The position numbers and the translations under genes were made by a program. A DNA stretch of 64,000 nt from Siphonodentalium dalli. Taxonomy: Eukaryota > Mollusca > Scaphopoda > Gadilida > Siphonodentaliidae. This document shows, piece after piece, positions 23,262 to 36,175 of the stretch (positions are counted from its first letter, which is position 1; every line of letters begins with the position of its first letter). The DNA lies in contig CP136065.1 of NCBI GenBank assembly GCA_032622095.1, positions 21,378,134 to 21,442,133 on the forward strand. The letters run 5' to 3'. The notes below the pieces were generated by a model, which was given only the letters and a program-made list of their open reading frames with translations, was not told where the DNA came from and ran no database searches.

Positions 23262-24215
23262 TTGTACATTTTACACCATATATGTATGGGAGTCCCTTTT
23301 CACATTTATTATTTATTTGCACTTAAGTGCAAATATGTGTCTATCAATTTATTTGCGCTTAAGCGCAAATACCAAACACTCCCTTACTTCCCTCTGGTTG
23401 TGAATGATGGAGTCCATCTCATAATATATTATTATGAACTTATGGGCCCATAGTAGTAGCCCGGTGAATGATGGAGTCCATCTCATAATATATTATTATG
23501 GGCCCATATTAGTAGCCCCATACAGACTCAAAATTTTAAGAAAAAACATATTTCCATATGCATATCAGCATATCTGTCGCTGGTGTCCCAAGAATTGGTG
23601 CCTCACTCCCAGAGCTCTAGTATATTTGATTAAAGGGACATCTCCTGCACAGATATATACCATTTCCATGGCCATAAAAGTGGAATTAGGGGTTAATGGA
23701 GGCTTGCTTCCTGCATGTGGTTTACTTATTGACTTGAAATAGGGGAAAACAACCCTATTTTCATATTATCAGCATCCCTGTCCCTAATAATTTGTGTCTC
23801 CATCTCAGAGATGTAGTATATTTTATAAAAGAGACATATCCTGCACAGATCTATACCATTTGCATGGTCATAAAAGGTATCTAGGGATTACTGGGGATTG
23901 CTTCCCTCATATGGTGGGCCTATATAGACTTGAGTGATGTGTTTAGGCCTGTGCCATTTAAAATTAATTCAGGGGGGATCAATGCATATTAATTTTTATT
24001 TGCGCTTAAGCGCAAATGATTTGCGCTTAAGCGTAAATGATTTGTCCTTAACCGCACATGATTTACGCTTAAGCATAAATATTTGCGCTTAAGCCCAAAT
24101 GATAGAGGTTATTTGCGCTTAAGCGCAAATATGTGTGTTTAAGCACGAATATTTGAGCTTTTGCATAAATAAATAATAAATGTGAAAAGGACCTCCCATA
24201 TATATGACCATATAT
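23262..24215. mobile_element. Foldback element with internal palindrome array
   Basis: The terminal inverted repeats are about 23268-23312 and 24170-24215 (CACATTTATTATTTAT preceded by a CATATATATGGGAG-like end). Subterminal perfect palindromes ATTTGCGCTTAAGCGCAAAT occur at about 23350 and again near the right end. A 60-bp internal duplication (GAATGATGGAGTCCATCTCA) lies at 23400-23518. Confidence 0.75.
23996..24155. repeat. Cluster of ATTTGCGCTTAAGCGCAAAT palindromes
   Basis: Six or more copies of the 20-bp palindrome, exact or with one or two changes, spaced 20-30 bp apart on the inner side of the right terminal repeat of the foldback element. Confidence 0.9.
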
Positions 24216-24278
24216 ATTACTTGAATCGCTCACCACGTTGTTGAAAGAAATAGGTTTGTGCAACCATTGTTTATTTTT

Positions 24279-24410
24279 TTAACCCTCTCATGGCAGGAGT
24301 TTCGCTGGTGCAGCATTAAAGACCATGTGCCAGAGCATTCTCTTATATATGTGAGTCATCCATATGGAGCCTCGGATCATATATAAGAGAATGCACTGGC
24401 TTACAAGGAC
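24279..24410. mobile_element. Left half of a family A double-hairpin MITE
   Basis: It starts TTAACCCTCTCATGGCAGGAG and keeps the first hairpin (about 24330-24400). It is cut off where the 385-bp tandem repeat begins, so the right terminus is missing. Confidence 0.8.
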
Positions 24411-26200
24411 ATCTTTGCCAATAAACTAAACATTTCTCAGGTTATTACATGCACTTGTATTACACAGGGCAAGGTATATTACATTATATTAAGGGTATTT
24501 TACTTAAAATATTCTGTGGAAACTACATAAAAGCAATATTGTATGCATCCATGTATAGCCAAATGAAATTAAACTATGGATATTTTATTGATTATTTCAC
24601 CAGAGACATGTATTCTGTTGAGATATTGCCTTATATATGTTATAAACATGCAAATAGTGGCTTCATTTGGGCTTGCTTCCATAATTTAATGAGTCAAACC
24701 TGAAGAGATTCCCTTATTTCAAATTTGTAAGATGCCAAGGCAACTGAAATGGTGTATCAAACCTCAAATGGCAGTATTTTTTATCAGATGGACATGTCTA
24801 CCAATAAATTTAACATTTCTCATGGTCATTGCATGCATTTTATTATACAGGACAAGGTAGAAACATCATTTGATGGAAATATTACTTAAAATAGTCTGTC
24901 AAATCTACATAAAAGCCATATTGTATGCATCCCTGTATAGCCAAATGAAATTAAACTATGGATATTTTATTGTTTATTTCATTAGAGACATGCATTCTGT
25001 TGAGATATAGCCTTATATATGTTATAAACATGCAAATAGTGGCTTTATTTGGGCTTGCTTCCATAATTTAGAGAGTCAAACCTGAAGAGATTCCCTTATT
25101 TCAAATTTACAAGATGCCAAGCCAGCTGAAATGGTGTATCAAACCTCAAATGACAGTATTTCTTATCAGATGGACATGTCTACCAATAAATTAAACATTT
25201 CTCATGGTCACTGCATGCATTATAATATATAGACCAAGGTAGAAAACATCAGTTGATGGATATTTTACTTAAAATAGTCTGTGGAAACTACATAAAAGCA
25301 ATATTGTATGCATCCCTGTACAGCCAAATGAAATTAAACTATGGGTATTTTATTGTGTATTTTATCAGAGACGTGTATTCTGTTGAGATATAGCCTTATA
25401 CATGTGATTAACATGCAAATTGTGGCTTCATTTGGGCTTTCTTCCATTATTTAGAGAGTCAAATCTGAAGAAATTCCCTTAGTTTTATATTTATGATCCC
25501 ATAATCCCATGAAATGGTATTTTAAACCTCAAATGTCAGTATTTATTATCAGATGGACATATCAACTAATGAATTAAACATTTCCCATGGTCATTACATG
25601 CATTTTAATATACAAGGCTATGTAGAAAACATCATTTGATGGATATTTTACTTAAAATAGTCTGTGGAAACTACATAAAAGCAATATTGTATGCATCCCT
25701 CTATAGCCAAATGCAATTGAACTATGGATATTTTATTGTGCATTTTATCAGAGACATGTATTCTGTTGAGATGTATAGCCTTATACATGTTATTAACATG
25801 CACATAGTGGCTTCATTTGGGCTTTCTTCCATAATTTAGAGAGTCAAAGCTGAATAAATTCCCTTAGGTTTCAAATTTAAAAGATGCCAAGCCAGCTGAA
25901 ATGGTGTATCAAACCTAAAATGTCAGTATTTCTTATCAGATGGACATCTCTACCAATAAATTAAGCATTTCTCATGACCATTGCATGCATTTTAATATAT
26001 AGGACAAGGCAGAATACATCACTAGATGGATATTTTACTTAAAATACTTTGTGGAAACTACATAAAAGCCACATTGTATGCTTTCCTATATAGCCAAATG
26101 AAATTCAACTATGAATAAATTATATATTTTATTGTTTGTATCATCAGAGATATTAGCATTCTGCTATTATATAGTCTTTTGTGTGTTATAAACATACAAT
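24411..26200. repeat. ~385-bp tandem repeat, 4-5 copies
   Basis: The word AACTACATAAAAGCAATATT or close variants recurs near 24520, 24905, 25287, 25670 and 26055. The units also share GGACATGTCTACCAATAAAT and TTCTGTTGAGATATAGCC. Copies are diverged and the last is the worst kept. Frames at 24449 and 25636 come from the same unit. Confidence 0.9.
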
Positions 26201-26549
26201 AGGTGCATGGCCTCATTGCAGGCTTGCTTTCATAATACAAGAGAGTCAACTCTGAATAAATACCATCGGTTTGAAATTGGTAGCATCTTCCATCCTTATA
26301 TAAGAGGGGTATATACCAGCTTGAAGTACCGGTTTAATTAATAGGTTCAATGCAAGGGGCCACCAGAGAGGTTTGTCTAGTTCGTGATGGTGTGGCAAAC
26401 CGCCATTTGGAGATTTCAAGGGAGCTCTAGGTCTCCTCAATGGCGACCCACTATATTGTGCAAACAAAATTTTATTAAAATTGTATAAAGGTCAGCATGC
26501 CCTAAGAGCATTGAGAAATAGATAAAAACACTTACTGACAGATTGCCAA

Positions 26550-26870
26550 TAACAAAATTACATCTGTTGAAACTATTGTTATGTAAACAAAACTGTTACA
26601 GTGATTTGTCAACAAATATATAATTCTAGCTGTATTATTAGTTCAAATATTTAACTATGAATAACATTTTCAGAATATTTAATCAACAGGTTGGACCTTT
26701 TCCAATGTTATGTAAACAAAACTGTTACAGTGAGTGACTTGTCAACAATTATATAATCCTATAGCTGTAGTATTACATGTAGTTCAAATATTTAAGTATG
26801 AATATGAATTTTCAGAATATTTAATCAACAGGTTGGTCTGGTTGGACCTTTTTCAATGTTTACCATAAAA
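26550..26870. repeat. Two copies of a ~150-bp unit
   Basis: TATGTAAACAAAACTGTTACAGTGA and TTTCAGAATATTTAATCAAC, each broken by small changes, occur twice in direct order. A diverged relative is at 13940-14105. Confidence 0.75.
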
Positions 26871-26934
26871 TTTTGATCACAATTTTGCTCTCGTTGGACT
26901 TTTACAGTTATTCCAATACAGCAGTAATTTCTAC

Positions 26935-27250
26935 ATAACAATTAATTCTTGGTTTAGAAATATTTTCTTTAAGTATTTCTTAACTTAGAAAAAAAATCTT
27001 GAAACAAGAAATATATATTTAATTTTTGAAGCCATTTTCTTAGTAAGGAAATTGTTTCTTGTTTCAAGACTAAAATCTATCTTATTTGAGAAAACTATCT
27101 CTTGTCTGGTGGGAGTTTCTTAAATTTTCTTGATGTAGCAGACTTGGGGGGTATATTTCCCAAAACAAGATTTATTTTCCTGTTTCAGGAAATAGTTTTT
27201 CTTGTTTCAAGATATTTTATCTTATTAAGAAATTATTTTTGGCAGTGTGA
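26935..27250. mobile_element. hAT-like MITE fragment, TTTCTTG-rich
   Basis: It is dense in TTTCTTGTTTCAAGA-type words and ends TTTTTGGCAGTG, the complement of the CACTGCCAAAAA end of the element at 10263. It lies 0.5 kb downstream of P450 exon 1 within intron 1. Confidence 0.6.
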
Positions 27251-27784
27251 GAGTAGGAATCGGAGATGGTTGTGACGTCTAGGTAACATCACGTTGTATA
27301 TTCTTTATTGCCTTGTTTATTATTGAAAATTATATAATGAAAATGGATAACGAAACCATTCGTGTGTTGCTCACATAGGAAATATCCGGAAAATCCGGCG
27401 AATCGCTACGAGATTTGTTACCGAACTCTGAATGCCTTTTAATCCCCGTCGTTTCAAATCGAAGCGGAAATATTGATGTCTGCGATTTTCAAAAAGACCC
27501 ACCGCCGTAGGTCTACTGTAAAAACGACATATTTTACACTAAATATTGGTTACAAAATTACAGCACCACAAGAATCTAAGCTTATTTTCTTTCTGAAATT
27601 TCCAACTGTTAATGATTCAGGCATGAAAATTACGACGGTTGAAATAAAATTACAAAATGTGTGCGATAACCCCAACCCACCCCGTCGCCACGCCCCTACA
27701 TGTGTGGATTTGTAGTACAAACAAGTTATCTTTTTGCACTCACATGATCCTCCCAACACGAAATGTGATTTAGATTATACCGAC
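27251..27784. other. P450 intron 1 start, no further gene
   Basis: An 80-codon plus-strand frame at 27473-27715 overlaps this intron and has no recognisable domain. I leave it uncalled. Confidence 0.4.
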
Positions 27785-27944
27785 CTGAAGGTCCCGGATG
27801 AAGCTGGTGTATATTGCCAAGCAATGGTATGGTTGGCAAACATGGAAGTTTGTGAAGCAGGCGTTTGGACGCACGGTATCGGAAATGCCACAATGTGAAC
27901 ACAATAACACCAACTGCAATCAAAACTGGGACGAGAAACGCCAT
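27785..27944 (-). CDS. CYP4-type cytochrome P450, exon 1 with start codon
   Basis: The ATG is at 27944-27942. The first about 20 residues form a hydrophobic membrane anchor (FLVPVLIAVGVIVFTLW). Basic residues and the proline-rich hinge LPCLPTIPLLGNIHQL follow, the standard layout of an ER-anchored microsomal P450. The exon is 160 nt and ends in phase 1 at CAG before donor GTCGGT (27784). The next exon starts with the matching phase. With exons 2-4 the joined frame gives about 182 residues up to LDIIC, close to the distance expected in CYP4 proteins, so no N-terminal exon appears to be missing. The gene lies on the minus strand; a 46-bp minisatellite begins about 0.67 kb upstream. No TATA box could be assigned with confidence. 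Confidence 0.9.
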
Positions 27945-28283
27945 TTAATAACAACACAACTGCTTCCCAAATGTGCAAAAGGAATGACGGTTGTAAGCTG
28001 CCGTCGATAAATTTTATGCAAACAATGTGCCGCGATCAGGCGGTGTAGCCATACAAACTCGCAGCCATAGATAACAATAAAACTAAGATGCATGCATCAG
28101 AACGCCCATGAACTATTTTAGTCACAGGAAATATTATAAATTTAATATTGATACCTAAAAAATACTCATATACATATACTTGAGGTAATCTAATTATCTG
28201 ACATATATATTTTGACAATGTTTCATTCCGTCACATCGAGAAACGGACACATTCGTCATCCGTGACTGAAACATATATAGAGG

Positions 28284-28434
28284 ATCTCACATGAGTTTCT
28301 ATTTTATACGGAATTTATCAACCGAGTTCACTGAATTCGATTTGAGCCGAGGTTTACTGAGGCTCAAATAGAATTTAGCGGACGAGGTTGATAAATTACG
28401 TATAAAATAGGACGAGTGTGAGATACCTTTTATT
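28284..28434. mobile_element. Foldback element of ~150 bp
   Basis: Arms of about 65 nt (TCTCACATGAGTTTCTATTT at the left, complement ending TGTGAGA at the right) enclose a short loop near 28355. A half copy is at 765-835. It lies 340 bp upstream of the P450 start. Confidence 0.8.
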
Positions 28435-28617
28435 ACATGGTCAAATAAACCCGAAGCAACGCGAAATATTCATCGAAAACAACAATCATAAACTACAGCG
28501 ATCGCAAGTTATTTGAAGAACGCCGTGACGTCATCGCACGCGCTGATATTAAACGTGTCTATTACCGATAATTATGAAACTGCTTTTATGGCCAAATTAT
28601 GTGATAAAATAGAGTCT

Positions 28618-31128
28618 ATAAATTTGTCACTTCACCCGATCGCTTGAAATATCGATACAGTATATAGATATGTCACTTCTCCCGATCGCTTGAAATACAG
28701 ATACAGTATATAGATATGTCACTTCTCCCGATCGCTTGAAATACCGATACAGTATATAGATATGTCACTTCTCCCGATCGCTTGAAATACCGATACAGTA
28801 TATAGATATGTCACTTCTCCCGATCGCTTGAAATACAGATACAGTATATAGATATGTCACTTCTCCCGATCGCTTGAAATACCGATACAGTATATAGATA
28901 TGTCACTTCTCCCGATCGCTTGAAATACCGATACAGTATATAGATATGTCACTTATCCCGATCGCTTGAAATACCGATACAGTATATAGATATGTCACTT
29001 CTCCCGATCGCTTGAAATACAGATACAGTATATAGATATGTCACTTCTCCCGATCGCTTGAAATACCGATACAGTATATAGATATGTCACTTCTCCCGAT
29101 CGCTTGAAATACCGATACAGTATATAGATATGTCACTTCTCCCGATCGCTTGAAATACAGATACAGTATATAGATATGTCACTTCTCCCGATCGCTTGAA
29201 ATACCGATACAGTATATAGATATGTCACTTCTCCCGATCGCTTGAAATACCGATACAGTATATAGATATGTCACTTATCCCGATCGCTTGAAATACCGAT
29301 ACAGTATATAGATATGTCACTTCTCCCGATCGCTTGAAATACCGATACAGTATATAGATATGTCACTTCTCCCGATCGCTTGAAATATCGATACAGTATA
29401 TAGATATGTCACTTCTCCCGATCGCTTGAAATACCGATACAGTATATAGATATGTCACTTCTCCCGATCGCTTGAAATACCGATACAGTATATAGATATG
29501 TCACTTATCCCGATCGCTTGAAATACCGATACAGTATATAGATATGTCACTTCTCCCGATCGCTTGAAATACCGATACAGTATATAGATATGTCACTTCT
29601 CCCGATCGCTTGAAATATCGATACAGTATATAGATATGTCACTTCTCCCGATCGCTTGAAATACCGATACAGTATATAGATATGTCACTTCTCCCGATCG
29701 CTTGAAATACCGATACAGTATATAGATATGTCACTTCTCCCGATCGCTTGAAATATCGATACAGTATATAGATATGTCACTTCTCCCGATCGCTTGAAAT
29801 ACCGATACAGTATATAGATATGTCACTTATCCCGATCGCTTGAAATACCGATACAGTATATAGATATGTCACTTCTCCCGATCGCTTGAAATACCGATAC
29901 AGTATATAGATATGTCACTTCTCCCGATCGCTTGAAATACCGATACAGTATATAGATATGTCACTTCTCCCGATCGCTTGAAATATCGATACAGTATATA
30001 GATATGTCACTTCTCCCGATCGCTTGAAATACCGATACAGTATACAGATATGTCACTTCTCCCGATCGCTTGAAATACCGATACAGTATATAGATATGTC
30101 ACTTCTCTCGATCGCTTGAAATACCGATACAGTATATAGATATGTCACTTCTCCCGATCGCTTGAAATACCGATACAGTATATAGATATGTCACTTCTCC
30201 CGATCGCTTGAAATACCGATACAGTATATAGATATGTCACTTCTCCCGATCGCTTGAAATATCGATACAGTATATAGATATGTCACTTCTCCCGATCGCT
30301 TGAAATACCGATACAGTATATAGATATGTCACTTATCCCGATCGCTTGAAATACCGATACAGTATATAGATATGTCACTTCTCCCGATCGCTTGAAATAC
30401 CGATACAGTATATAGATATTCACTTCTCCCGATCGCTTGAAATATCGATACAGTATATAGATATGTCACTTCTCCCGATCGCTTGAAATACCGATACAGT
30501 ATATAGATATGTCACTTCTCCCGATCGCTTGAAATATCGATACAGTATATAGATATGTCACTTCTCCCGATCGCTTGAAATACCGATACAGTATATAGAT
30601 ATGTCACTTCTCCCGATCGCTTGAAATACCGATACAGTATATAGATATGTCACTTCTCCCGATCGCTTGAAATACCGATACAGTATATAGATATGTCACT
30701 TCTCCCGATCGCTTGAAATATCGATACAGTATATAGATATGTCACTTCTCCCGATCGCTTGAAATATCGATACAGTATATAGATATGTCACTTCTCCCGA
30801 TCGCTTGAAATACCGATACAGTATATAGATATGTCACTTCTCCCGATCGCTTGAAATATCGATACAGTATATAGATATGTCACTTCTCCCGATCGCTTGA
30901 AATACAGATACAGTATATAGATATGTCACTTCTCCCGATCGCTTGAAATACAGATACAGTATATAGATATGTCACTTCTCCCGATCGCTTGAAATACAGA
31001 TACAGTATATAGATATGTCACTTCTCCCGATCGCTTGAAATACAGATACAGTATATAGATATGTCACTTCTACCGATCGCTTGAAATACCGATACAGTAT
31101 ATAGATATGTCACTTCACCCGATCGCTT
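28618..31128. repeat. 46-bp minisatellite, about 54 copies
   Basis: The unit is TATGTCACTTCTCCCGATCG followed by CTTGAAATACCGATACAGTA and TATAGA. Units differ mainly at one base (TAYCGATA or TACAGATA) and at CTTCTCCC/CTTATCCC. The array is almost free of indels. Variant order shows higher-order periods of 3 and 5 units. It starts about 0.67 kb upstream of the P450 ATG. Confidence 0.97.
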
Positions 31129-31339
31129 GAGAAACGACGAAAATGTCGACCGAACGTGATTGATATCAGGACGCGATGTCTGGTGTATACTCGCGACTAA
31201 TCAAATGTTACTTACATGTTCAAATTATCCCTAGGCATGAAGTTTCAACATGCATGCTTGAAAATTACCTCCTCATAAAATTAATGCGGGTTATATGGCT
31301 TGCTGATAGATTCAAATGATGACATCCAAGATACCACTA

Positions 31340-31965
31340 CCCAAAATTATTTCTCATTAAGAGAAAAACACTTAAAATGAGAAATTTTCTAGGGTGAATA
31401 ACTGGTAAAATATTTCTTAACATATTTTTCTAGTCGCAAGAAATATAAGAACATTTTTACTAGGTTAAGAAATTCATGAATGTTAATTTTTCTTGAAGAA
31501 GAAAATTATATCTGGGTGCATAATGTTTTCTTAAAGAAAATATAATTGAACTAAATTTTACTCTAGAATGTTTTTCTTGAAACTGGAAAACGTATTTCCT
31601 TACATAAGTTTAATTTTTCTTGTTTCAAGAAAAGTTAGGAAACTCCAAATGTCTAGGGAGAATAGCTAGAAAAATTAGAAAATGCAACAAGGCAAGAAAA
31701 TGTTTTCTTAAAACTAGAAACACACATTTTCTAGAGCAAGAAAAATATTTAACCAAGGGATAAGAAATTTGCTAAAAAGCTAAAAGTAAATAAAACGTTT
31801 AGTCAAGAAAAGGTATTCTCGAGGAAATAGAATTAAAAATCAATACTTAATTAAGAAAAACATTTAATTTTAAATTAATATAGAATTTCAATTGTTTTTT
31901 AAGATATACAATTGACATTGGTTCTGAACAATATAAAAACTTCTTTGTAAATATCATTGTTATGC
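31340..31965. mobile_element. TTTCTTG-rich element, second copy
   Basis: AT-rich sequence packed with AAGAAA/TTTCTT words. Its right 115 bp match 10770-10890 (AACATTTAATTTTAAATTAA, ACAATTGACATT, AAAACTTCTTTGTAAATATC). No coding frame. Confidence 0.65.
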
Positions 31966-34040
31966 AGACGGAAATGTGCTAGCTGTAACGTATGCCAAAG
32001 GATTTAGTGACAGGACAGGAGCTAGTCATAATATATACTTAATTTTTTTCTGTCTCGCCTGTCTCGGCTTGACCGAGGACTTACTACTGGGACAAAAATG
32101 CCGATCTATTTTCTGTTGGCCACGTTTCTTGCCATATATGATAATTTATGCATAGTTGCAACGTATAGGTACACGTAACACTTATTACGCATAACACCAA
32201 CACGGTGTTTGTAGTCTTGTTGAATAACATTTAGTCGATTAAAAAGTCCTTCAAGCTCACACACTGACTCAGATACTGAGATACATCATGTCCAAGTTAT
32301 GGTAATTACAAATGTAAGAGAGAATCTGTTTTGGTCTCACTAGATACAGTGCACAATGTCGGGTATGTCATCCAAATACCCATGATTGGCAGTAATAACA
32401 TCTGACAGGCTAGCTGAATTGATCACTATCTCCGTTTTGTTTTTTGTTTTTTTGTTTGTGTATGTGTGTGTGTGTGAGGGTGTGTGTGAGGGTGTGTGTG
32501 TGTGTATGTGTGTGACAAAGTCACACAAAATGTCCATGTTACAATTTTCGCCCATGTTGGGGTTAGAATCACGACTTAATTTGCTACCCCAACCTGTGAT
32601 GATGGTATCCAATACGTAACCGACTCGGTTAAGAGGACACCCGTTAAAAGGAATCCAATTTATCGAGAGCTTCTGTAGCCCTGTGTCAGTCTGAACATTG
32701 GGTTAGAAGGTTGAAACAGAGCGGATTTACCGTTTTCGGAACAACACAATGTACTTCCTCTGAAATTACATACTATAAACATTCGATTACTGGTGTTGAC
32801 GTATATATACCAGATCGTAAGAGACACTGGCTTATATAGATATAGATATATCATTGCTTTGGTAAAAGGAAGTATAAATGGTATATTATTAGGCCATACA
32901 CTCACAGGAAGCAATGATGATCTTTACAACATTTCTTTAAAATACGATTTAGTTATCGGAATCGATTAATTACAACAAAGTAATGCTATCCACTGTCAAC
33001 TATGGTATAAAATTTCTGAAAACGTGTTTTCTATCAACATGTTATTACCACTTGATTTTAGAGTTATCCATCTTCGTCCGCAATTTTGTCCGAGTCCGTC
33101 ACCTTGGCGATTTTTTCCAGACCACAAATAAGAACATATCTCGAAAAATAACAAATTTCAAAAATCTATGTCAAAGCTTTGATTTCGACTCGAAACAAGT
33201 TCTTTTTACCCCCGAAGCCAAAGAAATATTAATTAGGATTATGCATCTTTAACCAAATAGAAATCATAACACAGTTTGGTTCCATTTTAACCCGGGATAT
33301 AGCCTGTTATAGTATACTCATGTCCATATCAGGTATGCATACACCCCGGAAATGGAGAACGACATTTTCTCGAGAAACGATGTCAAGTATAAACAAGGCG
33401 TGGAATTTGATTGCTGGTGTCAGAGCCCGACTAAATAGCATCCTCGTTGAAGTATTCTATAGCTTTCAAGCGGCAAGCCAGAGTCATTCTCGAGTTGACA
33501 GTAACTGTCATTCGACTGTTGACGCTGTTGATGTTTCCAAAGTACGAGGGCCACTTGATGTGGCCAACTGTATCGATTTTACACATCACCGATCGTCAAA
33601 AATACTTTCTGAGTACCGTGTCGACATTTCCGAGAGTGTGATTCGTGTTTCAATGCACAGAAATGCATTGGAAGCTGTCGATACTTCCAGTTCACGATAA
33701 CGCTTTGCTGGCCATCAATCATGTTGGTTCTTTACAAATACCTTACCAAATGTTCATGTTTGTGTTATAAAATGTCATCTCTCTGTGGTTGAGTCAGGTG
33801 GAATTCATTTTAATATTCCTGAGGATTCCATGAATCAACTATAGCTGCGTACCTGGAGGCAAACATTTTACTCATCTCCATGATATGGACAATATTATGG
33901 TGTGATTTAAAGACACCCATGCAGGTCAGGAATGAGATCTTGAGGAGGGGTGCACAAATACTATAAACTGTTTTTCTCGTCGATTTACACCAAACTGATA
34001 TATAATTATCTCCGTGATATGTGGAATCTAATGGGGTAGT
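31966..34040. other. Intergenic, repeats only
   Basis: A (TG)n tract with TGAGGG interruptions lies at 32456-32514. A copy of the 14.7-kb dispersed repeat lies at 32985-33255. A 126-codon plus frame at 33320-33700 shows no domain and no splice or start context I could defend. I see no supported gene between the P450 start and gene A. Confidence 0.5.
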
Positions 34041-34222
34041 TTAACCCTTTCATTGCGGGTGTGCGCTGGTGCAGCATTAAATATAATGTGCCAGTGCACT
34101 CACTTATATATGCGAGTCTTCATATATGCGAGGCTCCCTGTGGGAGACTCGCATATATAAGAAAGTGCATTGGCACAGGGTGTTCGCAAAATTTCAGGAA
34201 GCTCCCGTCATGGTAGGGTTAA
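34041..34222. mobile_element. TTAA-bounded hairpin MITE, family A, shortened
   Basis: It begins TTAACCCTTTCATTG and ends GTCATGGTAGGGTTAA. The two hairpins have collapsed: the left arm of H1 joins a complete H2 (about 34110-34182), which suggests a deletion between the repeated arms. Confidence 0.85.
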
Positions 34223-36175
34223 AGATACTTATGTGGTATCATCCATGTTACGTTTTCACCAGGGCTTCGCCGGGCAACCCCGCTAGTATAGTATATGTAT
34301 ACCCGCCAATGCAGTGTCTTGTTCCTGTTGACAAGGGTACATACGCGAAAGTGTGACGACCAAAATAGTTATCTGGTGTGAGTTGTTCTGGGTCGAGCGG
34401 TGGGCCATCGGAGCTGAACATTTGCATGGGGTAATTTGACTCCTCGTATGTCTTAAAAATGAACTAATGATTATTTATATATATTTTGGTTAGAGGCGAA
34501 AGAACGGTTCGACCGTTGGAGCTGAACATTTGTGTATATTCGTAATTTGAACCTGCGATTCATATTAGATATAGGCCCCGTTGATCTCAGATGTCATAAA
34601 ATGGCAATACTAATTAATTTAACTAAATAATTAATTATATACCCAAAATGGTTGCAATCTTGTTGGTGAAAATTCAAACACGGGGATAAATTGACCCGTA
34701 TAGTGTCATGATATAGATGCCGTTGACCTCAGATGACTTAAAGGGCCAAATATGAGCAATAAATTAAGCGCGTTTATTATCAGTTCAGAAGATATTTGGG
34801 AATGACGCGGGAATGTCACGGGATATGTGCCGTTGACCTCACAATGATTTAAAGAGGCACACATAATTAGCAATAAATGGCGTTTATTATCAATTAAAAT
34901 ATAGATGTAACTTTATCCGGAGAGTCATGCAATAGGTGATGTTTACCCCAGATAACTAATAATTGTTTTAACTGACTTGATGGTCCGCTAATAAATTACG
35001 CATTCTTCACTCGAGCAACGCCGGGTACCACACCCAGTGGTAAATATTTCTTAGTTAGGACCTTCTCGTTTCTTAACATGTTTTTTCACATTAGGTCAAG
35101 GTCCAACTCGAGATTACATTATTTAGGCGTTTTGTGTGCTAATTCTCTTTGCATCGCCTTCCATAAAAATTCATACCGAGCCGTGCCTCCATACATCTGA
35201 TACAGATAAACGCGTGATTGTTAAGCCTACGCGTAACTCGCAGACTTGTACCATATACAGCCCAACTACGTAACAGTACAATGCATTTCTCATCGATCGA
35301 CCAAGTGTAGGGCGCCATTGGGCATATTGAAAACATTTCATGAATTCAAACAATCTTGATTAATCAGAGATATAATATATGTTCATCGAGGCATTCTTGA
35401 AATGTACTTGCAGACTTACAACGTTCGTTATGCTCGAAACCCAACTCTACCAAATGTTATAATTTGAAGATGAGGATATTTTTTGCGACTGAAACTTCCA
35501 GCGGTTCGTCGGCGGGTCTTATACGTTGTGACATGATCCATCACCCACCGACACCCTTGCAATTGCACCCCATTTGCACAAATACCGGGGAAGTGCGGTC
35601 ACACGTTTCTCATTGTTTGATTTTCGAACCAGTAATTATATTGGGGAATTTGTTGTTTTTAGACTAACAGTAGTATATGTTTCTACTTTTGGTAAAAGAT
35701 GTTCCATGCTCGTTAAAGTGTCGGCTTGTTTTGTGTGCCTCCAAAGAGGAGTTGACCCGGCTGACCACGAAATTGATAAGGGCGTCGGCGTCCACAATTT
35801 GTTGTTTACATTACAGTGCTCTTATTTTACCACCCAATCTATCGGTCGTTATCGCCATTGATTGTCATTGGTAACACTAACTAATTGTTTATCCTAACGA
35901 CCGGTAGAAGACAAGATTTGTCCGTTAAACTCACGTAACGCGGGAAAACAGTATTGGTCATCACAGGACGCGGTTGTTTGGTGAAGACAATTGGCTCCAC
36001 ATTGAGCGACAACCACCTCAACGTCGCCGCGACAGGTGGCTTGAGTAACCGCTGGTGGGAACCTTAAATAGCAATAAGCACGAACACTCATTTACTTTCG
36101 AGGATCAAATCTCTGTCGTTGTTTAAGGGCAGTTGCCCATAATTTCGTACTTGAATTTGCTCTACTTCATTGAGG
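34223..36175. other. Intergenic and gene A upstream region
   Basis: 34255-34290 (GGGCTTCGCCGGGCAACCCC then GCTAGTA) looks like a Helitron-type 3' end. A degenerate repeat of about 110 bp with GCCGTTGACCTCAGATG runs over 34570-34960. Frames at 35464-35874 have no recognised domain. No promoter element upstream of gene A could be assigned. Confidence 0.4.

Noticed and set aside
28618-31128. Regular array that at first sight resembles a CRISPR
   Set aside because: Units are contiguous with no unique spacers, the context is eukaryotic, and no cas genes exist. It is a minisatellite. The same applies to 41139-43870 and 55681-57680.
33320-33700. 126-codon open frame between the P450 and gene A
   Set aside because: No recognisable domain, no paralogue in the window, and length within chance expectation for this much sequence.
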